Assembly (NCBI GenBank): GCA_030740795.1
Contig: JASLWO010000038.1
Location: 1 to 59,009 of the forward strand
DNA length: 59,009 nt
From: Acidimicrobiales bacterium
Lineage (GTDB): Bacteria; Actinomycetota; Acidimicrobiia; Acidimicrobiales; UBA8592
Direction: 5' to 3'
The notes beneath the pieces were generated by a model. That model ran no database searches and was not told the DNA's origin. It saw nothing but the letters and a program-made list of their open reading frames with translations. Below are positions 44,791 through 56,308 of this stretch, piece by piece. Each line of letters opens with the position of its first letter. Positions within the stretch are counted from its first letter, which is position 1. The position numbers were made by a program, and so were the translations under genes.

Positions 44791-45240
44791 ATGACTATCA
44801 CCTTTCTTCTCGTGCTCGCACTTGGAGGCGTCGCGATTGCAGTATCTTTACTAGTAAATAGAAGGAGCCCTGACAGCCCAACCGTCCCCCGATTCGTCCT
44901 GCCTTTCCAATTAGACCGCTCTGATTTTGAAAGGCCTGACTCAGAATGGTTGCTGGTTCTTTTCTCTTCGGAAACCTGTGACTCTTGCGTAACGGTTCTA
45001 GATCAAATTTCAAGTTTTGCTATTCCAGTTCTCCACATCCAAAATGTCGAGTTTCCTTCCAATGAATCACTACATAACAAATACAGTGTTAGATCTGTTC
45101 CTAGCCTACTTCTAGTAGACCCTAAGGGAGTCGTTGAATGGTCCTTTGCTGGAATCCCCCCCAAAGGAGCCTTATTTGAAGCATTGGAACATTTGGGTAT
45201 CGTCCCGCCCGAAACTGACCAACAAGTTCAGATATCTTAA
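44791..45240 (+). CDS. Membrane-anchored thioredoxin-like protein
   Basis: A 149-residue protein with an N-terminal TM anchor (about residues 3-22), then a thioredoxin fold with a redox pair CDSC at Cys63-Cys66 in FSSETCDSCVTV and a cis-Pro-type VRSVPSLLLVD strand. An extracytoplasmic thiol-disulfide role is likely. It lies 20 nt after ftsH on the same strand, which may mean co-expression. Confidence 0.78.
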   Translation: MTITFLLVLALGGVAIAVSLLVNRRSPDSPTVPRFVLPFQLDRSDFERPDSEWLLVLFSSETCDSCVTVLDQISSFAIPVLHIQNVEFPSNESLHNKYSVRSVPSLLLVDPKGVVEWSFAGIPPKGALFEALEHLGIVPPETDQQVQIS

Positions 45241-45255
45241 GTACTGCAAAACCCA

Positions 45256-46812
45256 TTATTCATAGTTAGGTGGTTCTATTTCTAATTGAACCAGAGAACT
45301 GCCAGCTACTGGTAGACGACTCCATTCTCCCTCTACCTCAGATCCTAGATATCGTTCAATGCTAACTGGTTCAGATGAAACGATGCGAAGAACTGAATTA
45401 TTGGGAATTCCTAGTTGCCGAAGGTCAATTATTTTACGTGATTTTGCTGACACTTCAAAAACCTGAGATTCGTATACTTGCCCCTGAGAATACGCGTAGA
45501 TATGCACTAAAGTAAGCCTGTCATCAGCAGGGTGGAGAATGGCCAACTCCCCCTCACCATTTGTCGCAATAGCAAAGTGCTCTCTGCCTGAAAAATCCGT
45601 CCCTAGGTTTGAACCGGAAGTTTTCGATGAATTAGGAGAGGAAATAATAGACCTTTCGCTAACGATTGGCACTTTATTTAAGCTACGAACTACCACCCAG
45701 TATGGGATACCTCGCGGAATCCTTGATGATGCGTCTAACGCATAAGTTTCTTCAGTGTTTTCATCCCTTTGACCAAATAGCACTTCTTCAGAGCTTCCCG
45801 GTTTTATTCGAATACTTATGGGCTCTATGTAAGAACCTGTTTCAATGTCTAAGATAATTTCTACATCAACCTCCGCCTCAGAAGAAGTGGAGGGATTATA
45901 TATAACTACCGATGAAGGAAAATCAGTATCAAAGCCCCCTGGGAAAGCCCAGAGTTGACTTAAGCTTGGCGAACCTATTTCAGTACTAAGTCCCAAGGGT
46001 TGAAATTCATCTCCAAAAAGGATCATCCGTTCTGCAATGATTCGACCGATTCTTGTTTCTACTCTTGCTCCCACTGTTGCGGCCAGCGTCACTACATCAG
46101 TAATGTCAATAGGCAACAAGTTTCCGGGAGGAAGAACCAAACCACTGTATGCTTCAGGTCTTCGAGTTCTACCATCGGCGGTGAAGGCAATATCAAGCAC
46201 TGCATTATCAGGGAATGGGTTAAAAACTGAAATGATTTCTCTCACCCCAGTCCGAGTTGTTCCAGAAGCGAAATTCCACTCAACAGAAGCATTTGAAGCG
46301 CAGGGAGCCTGAGAAGTTCCAACGAGCCCGCTTAGACGATGCTCAACTATCAGACTTCCCACATCGGATTGAATAAATGCTGCAGCGTATTCACCATTTA
46401 CTCCTTCGATTTCTGACAGAGTTATAGAAGTCATTGACCGTTCTGGAGTGGTAACTTCTGTTGTGACAGAAGTTAATTGTAAAGTTTCAGGTTTTTCATC
46501 CCCACCCATTACGCCATCATCGGTGGTTAGTTGTTTGGGAGCTAGGACGGGAATAACTATGATCGTTGAATTGGCAGGAGAATTCGAAGGGTTTCCGATA
46601 AGAATTTCATGATCAGCGATTCCACTCCCTCCCACAGTTCCGGAAACGCAGTACCACGTTGCTGAAAGGTCCGTATCCTCTCCAACCAACAATGCTTGGT
46701 TGCGTTCAAAGATTTGTTCTTTTGGCGTAGTTTCATTATTGTCCTCCATTGCTATCGCAGCGATAATAAGAGCAGCGAAAAGACAGAAGGCTGGCCAGCG
46801 CGTTACTTTCAT
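45256..46812 (-). CDS. DUF5719-family extracytoplasmic protein
   Basis: A 518-residue protein with an N-terminal signal or anchor (WPAFCLFAALIIAAIAM) and a long beta-rich, Ser/Thr-rich body with repeated IxNPS/VxNPF turns. I assign it to DUF5719, a family found in actinobacteria directly after the large GT2 membrane protein, as here with a 4-nt overlap. Function unknown; a role in cell-surface glycan assembly with its partner is inferred from the fixed pairing. Confidence 0.72.
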   Translation of the reverse strand: MKVTRWPAFCLFAALIIAAIAMEDNNETTPKEQIFERNQALLVGEDTDLSATWYCVSGTVGGSGIADHEILIGNPSNSPANSTIIVIPVLAPKQLTTDDGVMGGDEKPETLQLTSVTTEVTTPERSMTSITLSEIEGVNGEYAAAFIQSDVGSLIVEHRLSGLVGTSQAPCASNASVEWNFASGTTRTGVREIISVFNPFPDNAVLDIAFTADGRTRRPEAYSGLVLPPGNLLPIDITDVVTLAATVGARVETRIGRIIAERMILFGDEFQPLGLSTEIGSPSLSQLWAFPGGFDTDFPSSVVIYNPSTSSEAEVDVEIILDIETGSYIEPISIRIKPGSSEEVLFGQRDENTEETYALDASSRIPRGIPYWVVVRSLNKVPIVSERSIISSPNSSKTSGSNLGTDFSGREHFAIATNGEGELAILHPADDRLTLVHIYAYSQGQVYESQVFEVSAKSRKIIDLRQLGIPNNSVLRIVSSEPVSIERYLGSEVEGEWSRLPVAGSSLVQLEIEPPNYE

Positions 46813-49800
46813 ACCGTCATCCTTTTTGCCGCGGCCAGTGATCTAAGCAAACTAAGGAAAGCAAATAGCCACAGGAGGCATTGAAGAACCATTAGGAAAA
46901 TATGTTTTCTAGACGTTTCGTAGTCAAGTTCAACTAAACCTGCTTGTTTAGGTGAAAATCCAGTTGCCCAATCCAAAGCCGGACTAGCTTGAACTGCCTC
47001 ACCATTCAATGCAACCTTCCAACTGCTTGAGTACGGAAAGGCCAAATAGAGGTCCGCTTCTGGAGCTATCATCCCTTTATATGACCTCCCTCTTGTGTCA
47101 ATCGGCGTTAGCGCAGAGACAAAGACCTGCTGCGACCCAGAGGCATACGTGCGAAATTCTCTCTCAATCATTGAGTCGCCCTCAACAAAGGAAGCGAAGC
47201 CAAGTGAAGATAGGTTACGATAACGGTCAACCCCTGGAGCAATCTCTGTCTTGGCTAGGTCAAGCTGACGGGATAACGCTAGCTTTATACTTTCTGGGAT
47301 CTCGACCACCAATCCTTTTGATGGAAGTGGGGATGATCTTTCAACAAGAACTACGTCAGTAATACCGAAAGGAGCGAGCAGCCTTCCTAGATTGGTAGTT
47401 CCATTGTTTAGTGCAAGATTCAGGGTTTCTAAAAGTAAATCATTTACTGAACGTTGCGGAGGTTGCCATCGATCTAGAAACGATGAATGCAAATTTGATG
47501 TTACTGCGATAGTAAAACCCTCGTTAAATTGTTGACCTATAGGGGTGAGAACATCATCATCTCCCACCCAGAGAACACGGCTGTTCACGTCATCTTCTTC
47601 TTGATATGAAAGAACATCGTCCAGTTGGTCATCAGGCATGCCCCAATCTCCCGAAAAGGAAGAACCCAAGATAGGTAGTACTACCAAAGTGATAGCCGCT
47701 ACAGCTGTGACAGGTATGAGTTGTCTCCACCCTAATCTAAATGACTGCAAATCTCTCTGTAATGCGCCAACACCCATTGCAGATGCTACAGCTAACCCAA
47801 GGGCTGATGGCACTAATAGAACCTCTGCCCTGGGCAACACCATTGGAAGGTACCCCATCCCCCCAACCCAGATAGCCGCTACACCTCCAAGATACAGAGT
47901 CCACCCTCTAACTGCCCAAGCCCATCTCTCTCCTCGAGCCAGAAGCATAGGAACAAAAGCCAGCGCTGGAAATCCCCACCCTAAAATTGAATTTTCTCCA
48001 GCTTCAGTTGAGAGCCTTAGCGCTCCAAGTACATCAACTGACTTAAAGGCTGGCGACCGTGTATGAAAAATCGAAGTCCAAGATACATCAGTTACGAAAT
48101 TATCAAGGATCCATGGAAGGTTTAATACGCAGGCAAGAATGCTGCTCATACAAATAATGAAGGCCATGCGGTTTAAGCCCAATGGCCATCCTGCAATGAT
48201 TGAACCCACGCAAAGAAGAACCATCGTAACAATTACTACCACCACCGTTAGCGGAGAAAAAGAAAGAATGAGCCCTAGAAGAAACCCAAAGGTTAAAACT
48301 TCACGAAATATATCGGATTCATAAGACAATGCCCCTGCCGACCCACCTATAGAACCAAATGGTGAAGACTTACTGGCTCTTCCCAGGAACATCAAAGCCC
48401 ATGGAAGACAACCGAAAAGAATTAGACCATCCCATGATCCAGAAACAAGAGAATGATACGAAACAGGAGCCACGAAGTAGATCAACGCTCCTGTTGTCTT
48501 TACCCATGCAGAGCCAAAGGGCTTAAGAAAAAACCACACTCCCAAAACCCCTATTGGGATCATCCCCAACGTGAGAACTAAACGTAAGAGCCCCATAGAA
48601 CCCCAAAAAATAACTCCTAGTACCCCTATCACGCCAAGGGCCGTGGGATGTGTGCCTTCATAACCAATCCCTGTCTGCCAGAAATTAGAGAACCAAAGGT
48701 CAAATGATTCTCTGACGCCGAGATTAAATGGGACTAGGTCTCCTACGACAGGGACTGTTCTTGTGATCAAGTGACGGCTACCGAATACAAAAACTATCAA
48801 TGCGGTAATAAGGAACGAAAGCGAAACTCGAGATGGCCCACTACGAATTTCTTGCAAGAATAAATGAAATCTACTCCTACTAATTTCAGTCGAGTTCAAA
48901 CCATTGCCAACAGTTGCGAAAAGCCGCTTGATCGGGGCGATTCCTCCTACTTGAATGGAACGAACGAGCGAATCTGGAACTTGACGTAAGTCCTTGATGC
49001 GTTTGCGCCTTTCAAAAAGAGATTTCAATCTTAAAAAGTTCCACCCCCAGGCGCGAAAAAATATTTTAAGTCTCGAGAAATTACCTGCTAGTAAACCACT
49101 AAGACCCTGCAATATTGAAAAAAGAAAAGCCTGAGGTATGACTAGAAATGAATGTAATGGCCCGTAATTGCTAAGAACAGTTCTGACGCGGTGCCTCTCC
49201 CTGTTCAGCATTTTCGAATCACCGACCTGGTAGCTACCCAACTCTTCTCGGTGCCTTGCTATAGCTAAAGGTACAACCAAAACCTTTGCCCCAGCTAACT
49301 TGGCACGCCAGCACAGGTCCACATCTTCGCCAACCATACCCATCGCTTCATCAAAGCCGCCCAAAGCTACGAACAGGTCAGCTCTTACAAGAGTGGCAGT
49401 GGTTGAAACAACAAAAACTTCTGACACTGCGTCGTACTGCTCTTGATCTAACTCGCCTTTCTCAATTCGGCTTATAGGATGACCGAGTTTATCCATGCCA
49501 TAACCAACATCAAGAAGCTCATTTGGGCGTTCCCAATTAACGACTTTGGGGCCGATAATCGAGGCGTTAGAACGAAACGACTCTTCAACCATCAACCGGA
49601 CAGCATCGGGAGCAAGAGAAACATCGTGATGGCAGAACAGGTAGAAAGCAGGATGTTCTTCCCTCAGTAAAACAGCATTTAAATTCCGACCTATCCCGTG
49701 GTCAGAATCAACTTGATGGATTTCTGAATTAGGAAGGTATTCGGAAACTATTTCTTCAATTTGGTCAACCGGTCCAGTTGACAAAATTGTGACAAGGAGA

Positions 49801-49970
49801 TTCGGGTAATTCTGAACTGCAAATGACCCTAAGGTTTCTTTGAACCACTCGTCAGGGTCGTGTGCAACAACAACAATTTCAACAGGTGGCATTAAAGTGC
49901 CACCGTGGTCAGTCGTTTTCTCTTCTAAAGTTGATTCTTCCACTGTGGTGAACATTAATCTTGAATTCAC
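46809..49970 (-). CDS. Large GT2 glycosyltransferase with many membrane helices
   Basis: A 1053-residue fusion. Residues about 28-250 form a GT2 domain: VEIVVVAHDPDEWF start, FCHHDVSLAPDA (DxD-like site), and GMVGEDVDLCWRAKLAG. The rest has about a dozen hydrophobic segments and extracytoplasmic loops, ending in a helix and a basic tail. It probably adds sugars from an activated or lipid-linked donor to an envelope glycan. The next gene, DUF5719, overlaps its end by 4 nt. The exact start is uncertain; MPPVEIVVVA is an alternative. Confidence 0.85.
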   Translation of the reverse strand: MNSRLMFTTVEESTLEEKTTDHGGTLMPPVEIVVVAHDPDEWFKETLGSFAVQNYPNLLVTILSTGPVDQIEEIVSEYLPNSEIHQVDSDHGIGRNLNAVLLREEHPAFYLFCHHDVSLAPDAVRLMVEESFRSNASIIGPKVVNWERPNELLDVGYGMDKLGHPISRIEKGELDQEQYDAVSEVFVVSTTATLVRADLFVALGGFDEAMGMVGEDVDLCWRAKLAGAKVLVVPLAIARHREELGSYQVGDSKMLNRERHRVRTVLSNYGPLHSFLVIPQAFLFSILQGLSGLLAGNFSRLKIFFRAWGWNFLRLKSLFERRKRIKDLRQVPDSLVRSIQVGGIAPIKRLFATVGNGLNSTEISRSRFHLFLQEIRSGPSRVSLSFLITALIVFVFGSRHLITRTVPVVGDLVPFNLGVRESFDLWFSNFWQTGIGYEGTHPTALGVIGVLGVIFWGSMGLLRLVLTLGMIPIGVLGVWFFLKPFGSAWVKTTGALIYFVAPVSYHSLVSGSWDGLILFGCLPWALMFLGRASKSSPFGSIGGSAGALSYESDIFREVLTFGFLLGLILSFSPLTVVVVIVTMVLLCVGSIIAGWPLGLNRMAFIICMSSILACVLNLPWILDNFVTDVSWTSIFHTRSPAFKSVDVLGALRLSTEAGENSILGWGFPALAFVPMLLARGERWAWAVRGWTLYLGGVAAIWVGGMGYLPMVLPRAEVLLVPSALGLAVASAMGVGALQRDLQSFRLGWRQLIPVTAVAAITLVVLPILGSSFSGDWGMPDDQLDDVLSYQEEDDVNSRVLWVGDDDVLTPIGQQFNEGFTIAVTSNLHSSFLDRWQPPQRSVNDLLLETLNLALNNGTTNLGRLLAPFGITDVVLVERSSPLPSKGLVVEIPESIKLALSRQLDLAKTEIAPGVDRYRNLSSLGFASFVEGDSMIEREFRTYASGSQQVFVSALTPIDTRGRSYKGMIAPEADLYLAFPYSSSWKVALNGEAVQASPALDWATGFSPKQAGLVELDYETSRKHIFLMVLQCLLWLFAFLSLLRSLAAAKRMTV

Positions 49971-50031
49971 TGATCAGCATGTACCCTCATGCAAGTGATG
50001 AGAATTCCACCAATACTGTCTTGAGATGATT

Positions 50032-50066
50032 TTCTAACTGTGAGGTTTAAGTTAGAACAGTACAAT
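50032..50066 (+). promoter_or_regulatory. Inverted repeat and -10-like site before rmd
   Basis: TTCTAAC (50032-50038) and GTTAGAA (50051-50057) form a 7-bp inverted repeat with a 12-nt spacer, and TACAAT at 50061-50066 resembles a -10 box 28 nt before the rmd ATG. The inverted repeat would cover the -35 region. A second dyad, GCATG-taccct-CATGC (49977-49992), lies nearer the divergent GT2 gene. No regulator is identified. Confidence 0.35.
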
Positions 50067-50094
50067 TGGAATAGATCTTTGCAGAGGAAAATAA

Positions 50095-52935
<2,841 letters not shown>

Positions 52936-52936
52936 C

Positions 52937-53635
52937 ATGAGCAAATTAGAGATAATCCCAATTGAAGGACTGCCGGAGATATCCCCTGGTGACGATTTAA
53001 TAGAAATCATAGGACAGGATGAGACCGCTCGTTCAGGAGACATCCTTGTAATAACTCAGAAGATTATCTCTAAGGCTGAAAATCAGATAGTAGAAGTAGA
53101 TCCATCTAATCCTTTAAGTCATAAACCTTTAGTTGAGAAGGAGTCAGTAAGGGTTCTAAGGCGTAGAGGTGACCTGATCATAAGCGAAACCAAACATGGT
53201 TTTGTTTGTGCGAACGCGGGAATAGATTTGTCAAACGTAAAGCGTGGACAAGCTGCTCTCCTGCCAGATGATAGCGACCGTTCAGCTAGGCGAATACGTG
53301 ACGGTCTTAAAGGAAAATTCAATTTAGACGTTGGGGTAATTATTTCTGACACGTTTGGGCGACCTTGGCGAAGAGGGTTAACAGATGTTGCCATTGGTTC
53401 CGCCGGCGTTCTGCCAATCCTAGATCTGAGAGGAAGCCCAGACGCGTTCGGGCGCGAAATGCAAGTGACAGAAGTTGCTTTAGTAGATGAATTATCAAGC
53501 GCTGCGGAGTTGGTAATGGGGAAATCTTCTGGAATTCCTGTAGCGATAATACGGGGCGCAGATAGAAACTGGTTCGGCTCAGGTTCAGTGAAGGATGGGA
53601 TAGTTCGAGATCCTAAAGATGACCTTTTCCGATAA
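52937..53635 (+). CDS. fbiB: F420:gamma-glutamyl ligase, single-domain FbiB/CofE
   Basis: A 232-residue CofE-like ligase. IPIEGLPEISPGDDL, GDILVITQKIISKAEN, ISDTFGRPWRRG and VAIGSAGVLPI are diagnostic. It adds glutamates to F420-0. Mycobacterial FbiB is about twice as long, with a C-terminal nitroreductase-like FMN domain that reduces dehydro-F420-0; that domain is missing here, so the reduction must be done by another protein or not at all. It starts 1 nt after fbiA. Confidence 0.9.
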   Translation: MSKLEIIPIEGLPEISPGDDLIEIIGQDETARSGDILVITQKIISKAENQIVEVDPSNPLSHKPLVEKESVRVLRRRGDLIISETKHGFVCANAGIDLSNVKRGQAALLPDDSDRSARRIRDGLKGKFNLDVGVIISDTFGRPWRRGLTDVAIGSAGVLPILDLRGSPDAFGREMQVTEVALVDELSSAAELVMGKSSGIPVAIIRGADRNWFGSGSVKDGIVRDPKDDLFR

Positions 53636-53650
53636 CAAGTTATCTTAGAT

Positions 53651-54154
53651 TCAGGTTTCTAAACCCAGTTCTTGATTGATTCGAGTACTTGAGTCTTTTT
53701 TTTCAGTTCCGCCAAAATCAAACACCATTTCTATCCCGTAACTGTCACAGGTGTCTTTTTCCGGAATCTCATCTTCATGGTTACGGTCGCCGCCATTTCC
53801 AAAGATTAACTTCGCTTGCGGATTCGCTTCTGCTATGAAAGCAAGGGTTTCCGCTACTGAATGATCATCATCAATTGCTATCATTGCGTCATCAACAATT
53901 GCTAGAGCTTTCACTACCCTAAGGCGATCTTTCTCATCCAAAATTAGTTTGCCCTTTTTGAATATTTGCTGCTTATTGTTGTTAACAATGACCAATAGTT
54001 GATCTCCCGCAACCGCTGCCCCTTCAAGATAGTCAAGATGGCCACAATGAAGGGGACTGAAATAACCGCTAGCGATTACTAGAACAGGTGCCTTAGATGA
54101 TTCCTGACCATCTCTATTCAAGTTCAATACCAAAATCTTGAGGCCCAGGGACAT
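53651..54154 (-). CDS. Cytidylyltransferase-like nucleotidyltransferase
   Basis: A Rossmann-type nucleotidyltransferase of about 167 residues. The HxGH signature is in GYFSPLHCGHLDYLEGA, the Lys-rich nucleotide segment is IFKKGKLILDEKDRLRVV, and the terminal SSTRI replaces the ISTT/S motif. Similar proteins include TagD, RfaE2 and ethanolamine-phosphate cytidylyltransferase. It overlaps the end of the His-rich gene; ATG 54154 and TTG 54127 or 54121 are possible starts, so the N-terminus is uncertain. It converges on fbiB with 15 nt between. Substrate unknown. Confidence 0.72.
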   Translation of the reverse strand: MSLGLKILVLNLNRDGQESSKAPVLVIASGYFSPLHCGHLDYLEGAAVAGDQLLVIVNNNKQQIFKKGKLILDEKDRLRVVKALAIVDDAMIAIDDDHSVAETLAFIAEANPQAKLIFGNGGDRNHEDEIPEKDTCDSYGIEMVFDFGGTEKKDSSTRINQELGLET

Positions 54155-54827
54155 TTGTGGTGTTTGGGGGAGCAATTCCAGGTCCGCTTCTTCCTCCAAG
54201 AACACCTTCTAAATTGTCAATGGTGTTCGGTAAAGGAATTTCTGACCCTAATGGAGCTCGAGCGATTGTGAAGGCTTCTCTGTCATTCAAGAATCGGACT
54301 TCTTCTAGGTCTTCAAGTATCACTTCTGTTGGTTCTCCCCCAACAAATGCATCCGACCATCTCGCTACTTGCAGGACAGCTTCCTCTCCATTGCATTCAA
54401 CACCGGCATCAATTGAAGAACCGCCAGGTAGTTCGAAAGCTTCGCTTGATAAAGAAGCTCCCATCGCTTTCAAGAAAACACTCATCCTTGCCTCTTTCCC
54501 AGTAACTGACGAGGTAAAGGGATGTATGTGAATAAGGCCATCCTGGTGCGAATGAATTCCTTCCGGATCATATTCGCTCTGGAACGGGGTAAGGAATGAT
54601 TCTGAAACGCAATCCCAAACCCCATATGCTGCGTGCCAGTGGTCTTGTAAAGTAGGCGAAGCTTCAGCATCTCTTGTAGCGCGCGCAAACACAACTAGTG
54701 ATAAACCAAGCACAATTACTAAAGCGACGGCTGAAGGGTAACCAATAGAACGCCTTTCGCTTGGTCCGCTAGTAGCACCGACACGTTCAGCTCGTGCAAT
54801 TTTTTTTGCTGATGAAGCCTTTCCCAT
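54114..54827 (-). CDS. Membrane-anchored histidine-motif protein, unknown function
   Basis: A 237-residue protein. The basic cytoplasmic N-terminus (about residues 1-28) is followed by one TM helix (about 30-48) and an exported domain. Its conserved-looking core is HWHAAYGVWDC, then GIHSHQDGLIHIHPF, giving several His-x-His pairs suited to metal binding. The C-terminus is Gly/Pro/Asn rich. I do not know a named function; it resembles a recurrent actinobacterial hypothetical family. Neighbours are an LCP ligase and a nucleotidyltransferase, which suggests envelope work but nothing more. Confidence 0.68.
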   Translation of the reverse strand: MGKASSAKKIARAERVGATSGPSERRSIGYPSAVALVIVLGLSLVVFARATRDAEASPTLQDHWHAAYGVWDCVSESFLTPFQSEYDPEGIHSHQDGLIHIHPFTSSVTGKEARMSVFLKAMGASLSSEAFELPGGSSIDAGVECNGEEAVLQVARWSDAFVGGEPTEVILEDLEEVRFLNDREAFTIARAPLGSEIPLPNTIDNLEGVLGGRSGPGIAPPNTTNVPGPQDFGIELE

Positions 54828-54935
54828 GACCTCACACGGTAGTGGAACTAGAGGGAAATTCGGCGGAAGTTGGCAGGATCTTTGAGAAAAATTGCGAAAA
54901 AGTCCCTAATGGGTGCTAGATCGCGTGTTTTTCGC

Positions 54936-56255
54936 TCAGCATCCTCTAATGTTTCCGGCTCTTTCAAGAATTTCAGCACGTTTCTCCTCATCTGTAAGCG
55001 TGACACTCGAAGTGTTCATGTAGCCCGTCTCAGAGTTTAAAGCTTCGGAACTCGCCGCTGAGGTGTTTATAGTATCGGGGGAACCCGTCTCAGAGTTTAA
55101 AGCTTCGGAACTCGGCGCTGAGGTGTTTATAGTAACGGGGGAACCCGTCTCAGAGTTATTGTCACTCGCATTCTCAAGTTCAGTTACTTCAACACCACGG
55201 AAAACATCCAAGATCGGTTCAGCTTCCGATTCAATAATTTTTTGAATTGAGAGCTCATCAGCGAAATCGTAAACCGTAGGCAAAAGGTATTTTTCAAGCT
55301 CATTTGGCCGAAAATCTTTAAATTGTTGTGCCAAAGCTATTGCCTTTTCTGGTGTTAAGCGGTCATCCAAAGTCACGAATCCGCCACTAAGAATTTCGTC
55401 AATGATTCCGCTGATCTTGAGCGGGTTACGAAAACCAGAATCGAATGCTTGTTGAAGTGCAAGGATTAGAAAATCTTGTTGCCTAGCTTGCCTTCCAAAA
55501 TCTCCAGTCCCATCAACCCTCACCCAAGCACTTGGACTCGGGCCGTACCAGCCATCGAAATTGTCCACATAAGCCTGGAGTTCTCTTGTCCTAACCAAAC
55601 CGAGTGCTTGCAATGGAGTTAATGTGACACACCCTGCAGTGGGAATACTTAACTGAGCCTTTCGGTCACGAAGTGGATATTCAAGATACACATCCAAGCC
55701 TCCGAGAGTTTCAAATAGTCTCATAAATCCATTGAAATCTACCTCTACAACATGATGAATTGGGATATCAAGGACGTCGCGTATTGTTTGAACAAGCGTC
55801 GGCTTATCGGTGAAATAGACGAGACTGTTAATTTTCTGCCATGAGTCTCTGTAGCCAGAGATCGGCACATACAAGTCCCTTGGAATTGACAAAGCTGATG
55901 CTTGAACTTCAGTGTCATTGCCTCCTCCTTGAAAGTCAAGCCTGAGAATAATTAGCGTATCTGTGAGCAACTGACGCGATGACCGTCCCGAAACTTGCCG
56001 TAAATAACTATTGTCAGGAAGGTTCGCTATTGAATCTGAACCTATCAAAAGAAAATTGAGTGGCTCGTTTCTTTCAGTTGATTGCGAAGTAAGGGTATTC
56101 CCGAAAGCTGTTCTCGGGATCTGCCCGACAGTGTCCGAGGTGTACGCTAATAGAATCGCAGCAACAGTTGAAATAGATACGATCACAAGAGTTACCAGCA
56201 GGAAAAACCGTTGGACCCATGTTCGTTTAGGACGTGGTCGCCGAGCTAAGCGCAT
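54936..56255 (-). CDS. LCP (LytR-CpsA-Psr) family glycopolymer ligase
   Basis: A 439-residue protein: a basic cytoplasmic start (RRPRPKRTW), one TM helix (about residues 15-38), then the LCP domain with LLIGSDS, the LTDTLIILRLDF strand, SIPRDLYVPISGY, and KINSLVYF. LCP enzymes attach undecaprenyl-linked glycans to the cell wall. The C-terminal 60-80 residues hold two 20-residue repeats, rich in Ser, Thr and Asn, encoded by a 60-bp DNA repeat. GDP-rhamnose and GT2 genes nearby give context. Start at ATG 56255. Confidence 0.9.
   Translation of the reverse strand: MRLARRPRPKRTWVQRFFLLVTLVIVSISTVAAILLAYTSDTVGQIPRTAFGNTLTSQSTERNEPLNFLLIGSDSIANLPDNSYLRQVSGRSSRQLLTDTLIILRLDFQGGGNDTEVQASALSIPRDLYVPISGYRDSWQKINSLVYFTDKPTLVQTIRDVLDIPIHHVVEVDFNGFMRLFETLGGLDVYLEYPLRDRKAQLSIPTAGCVTLTPLQALGLVRTRELQAYVDNFDGWYGPSPSAWVRVDGTGDFGRQARQQDFLILALQQAFDSGFRNPLKISGIIDEILSGGFVTLDDRLTPEKAIALAQQFKDFRPNELEKYLLPTVYDFADELSIQKIIESEAEPILDVFRGVEVTELENASDNNSETGSPVTINTSAPSSEALNSETGSPDTINTSAASSEALNSETGYMNTSSVTLTDEEKRAEILERAGNIRGC
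55024..55157. repeat. 60-bp tandem repeat inside the LCP gene
   Basis: Two adjacent 60-bp units (55024-55083 and 55084-55143) match at 58 of 60 positions, differing at 55055/55115 and 55075/55135; a third copy keeps only the first 14 bases (55144-55157). Being a multiple of three, it keeps frame and encodes a 20-residue Ser/Thr/Asn unit. Copy number may vary between strains. Confidence 0.95.
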
Positions 56256-56308
56256 CTACTCAAGGTAGCTCGTTTCAGGCAGAATGTGAGTTAGCCCAAC
56301 CACAGATC

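Noticed and set aside
47638-48066. 142-codon plus-strand ORF
   Set aside because: Antisense shadow of the GT2 membrane protein; composition typical of reverse-complement hydrophobic codons.
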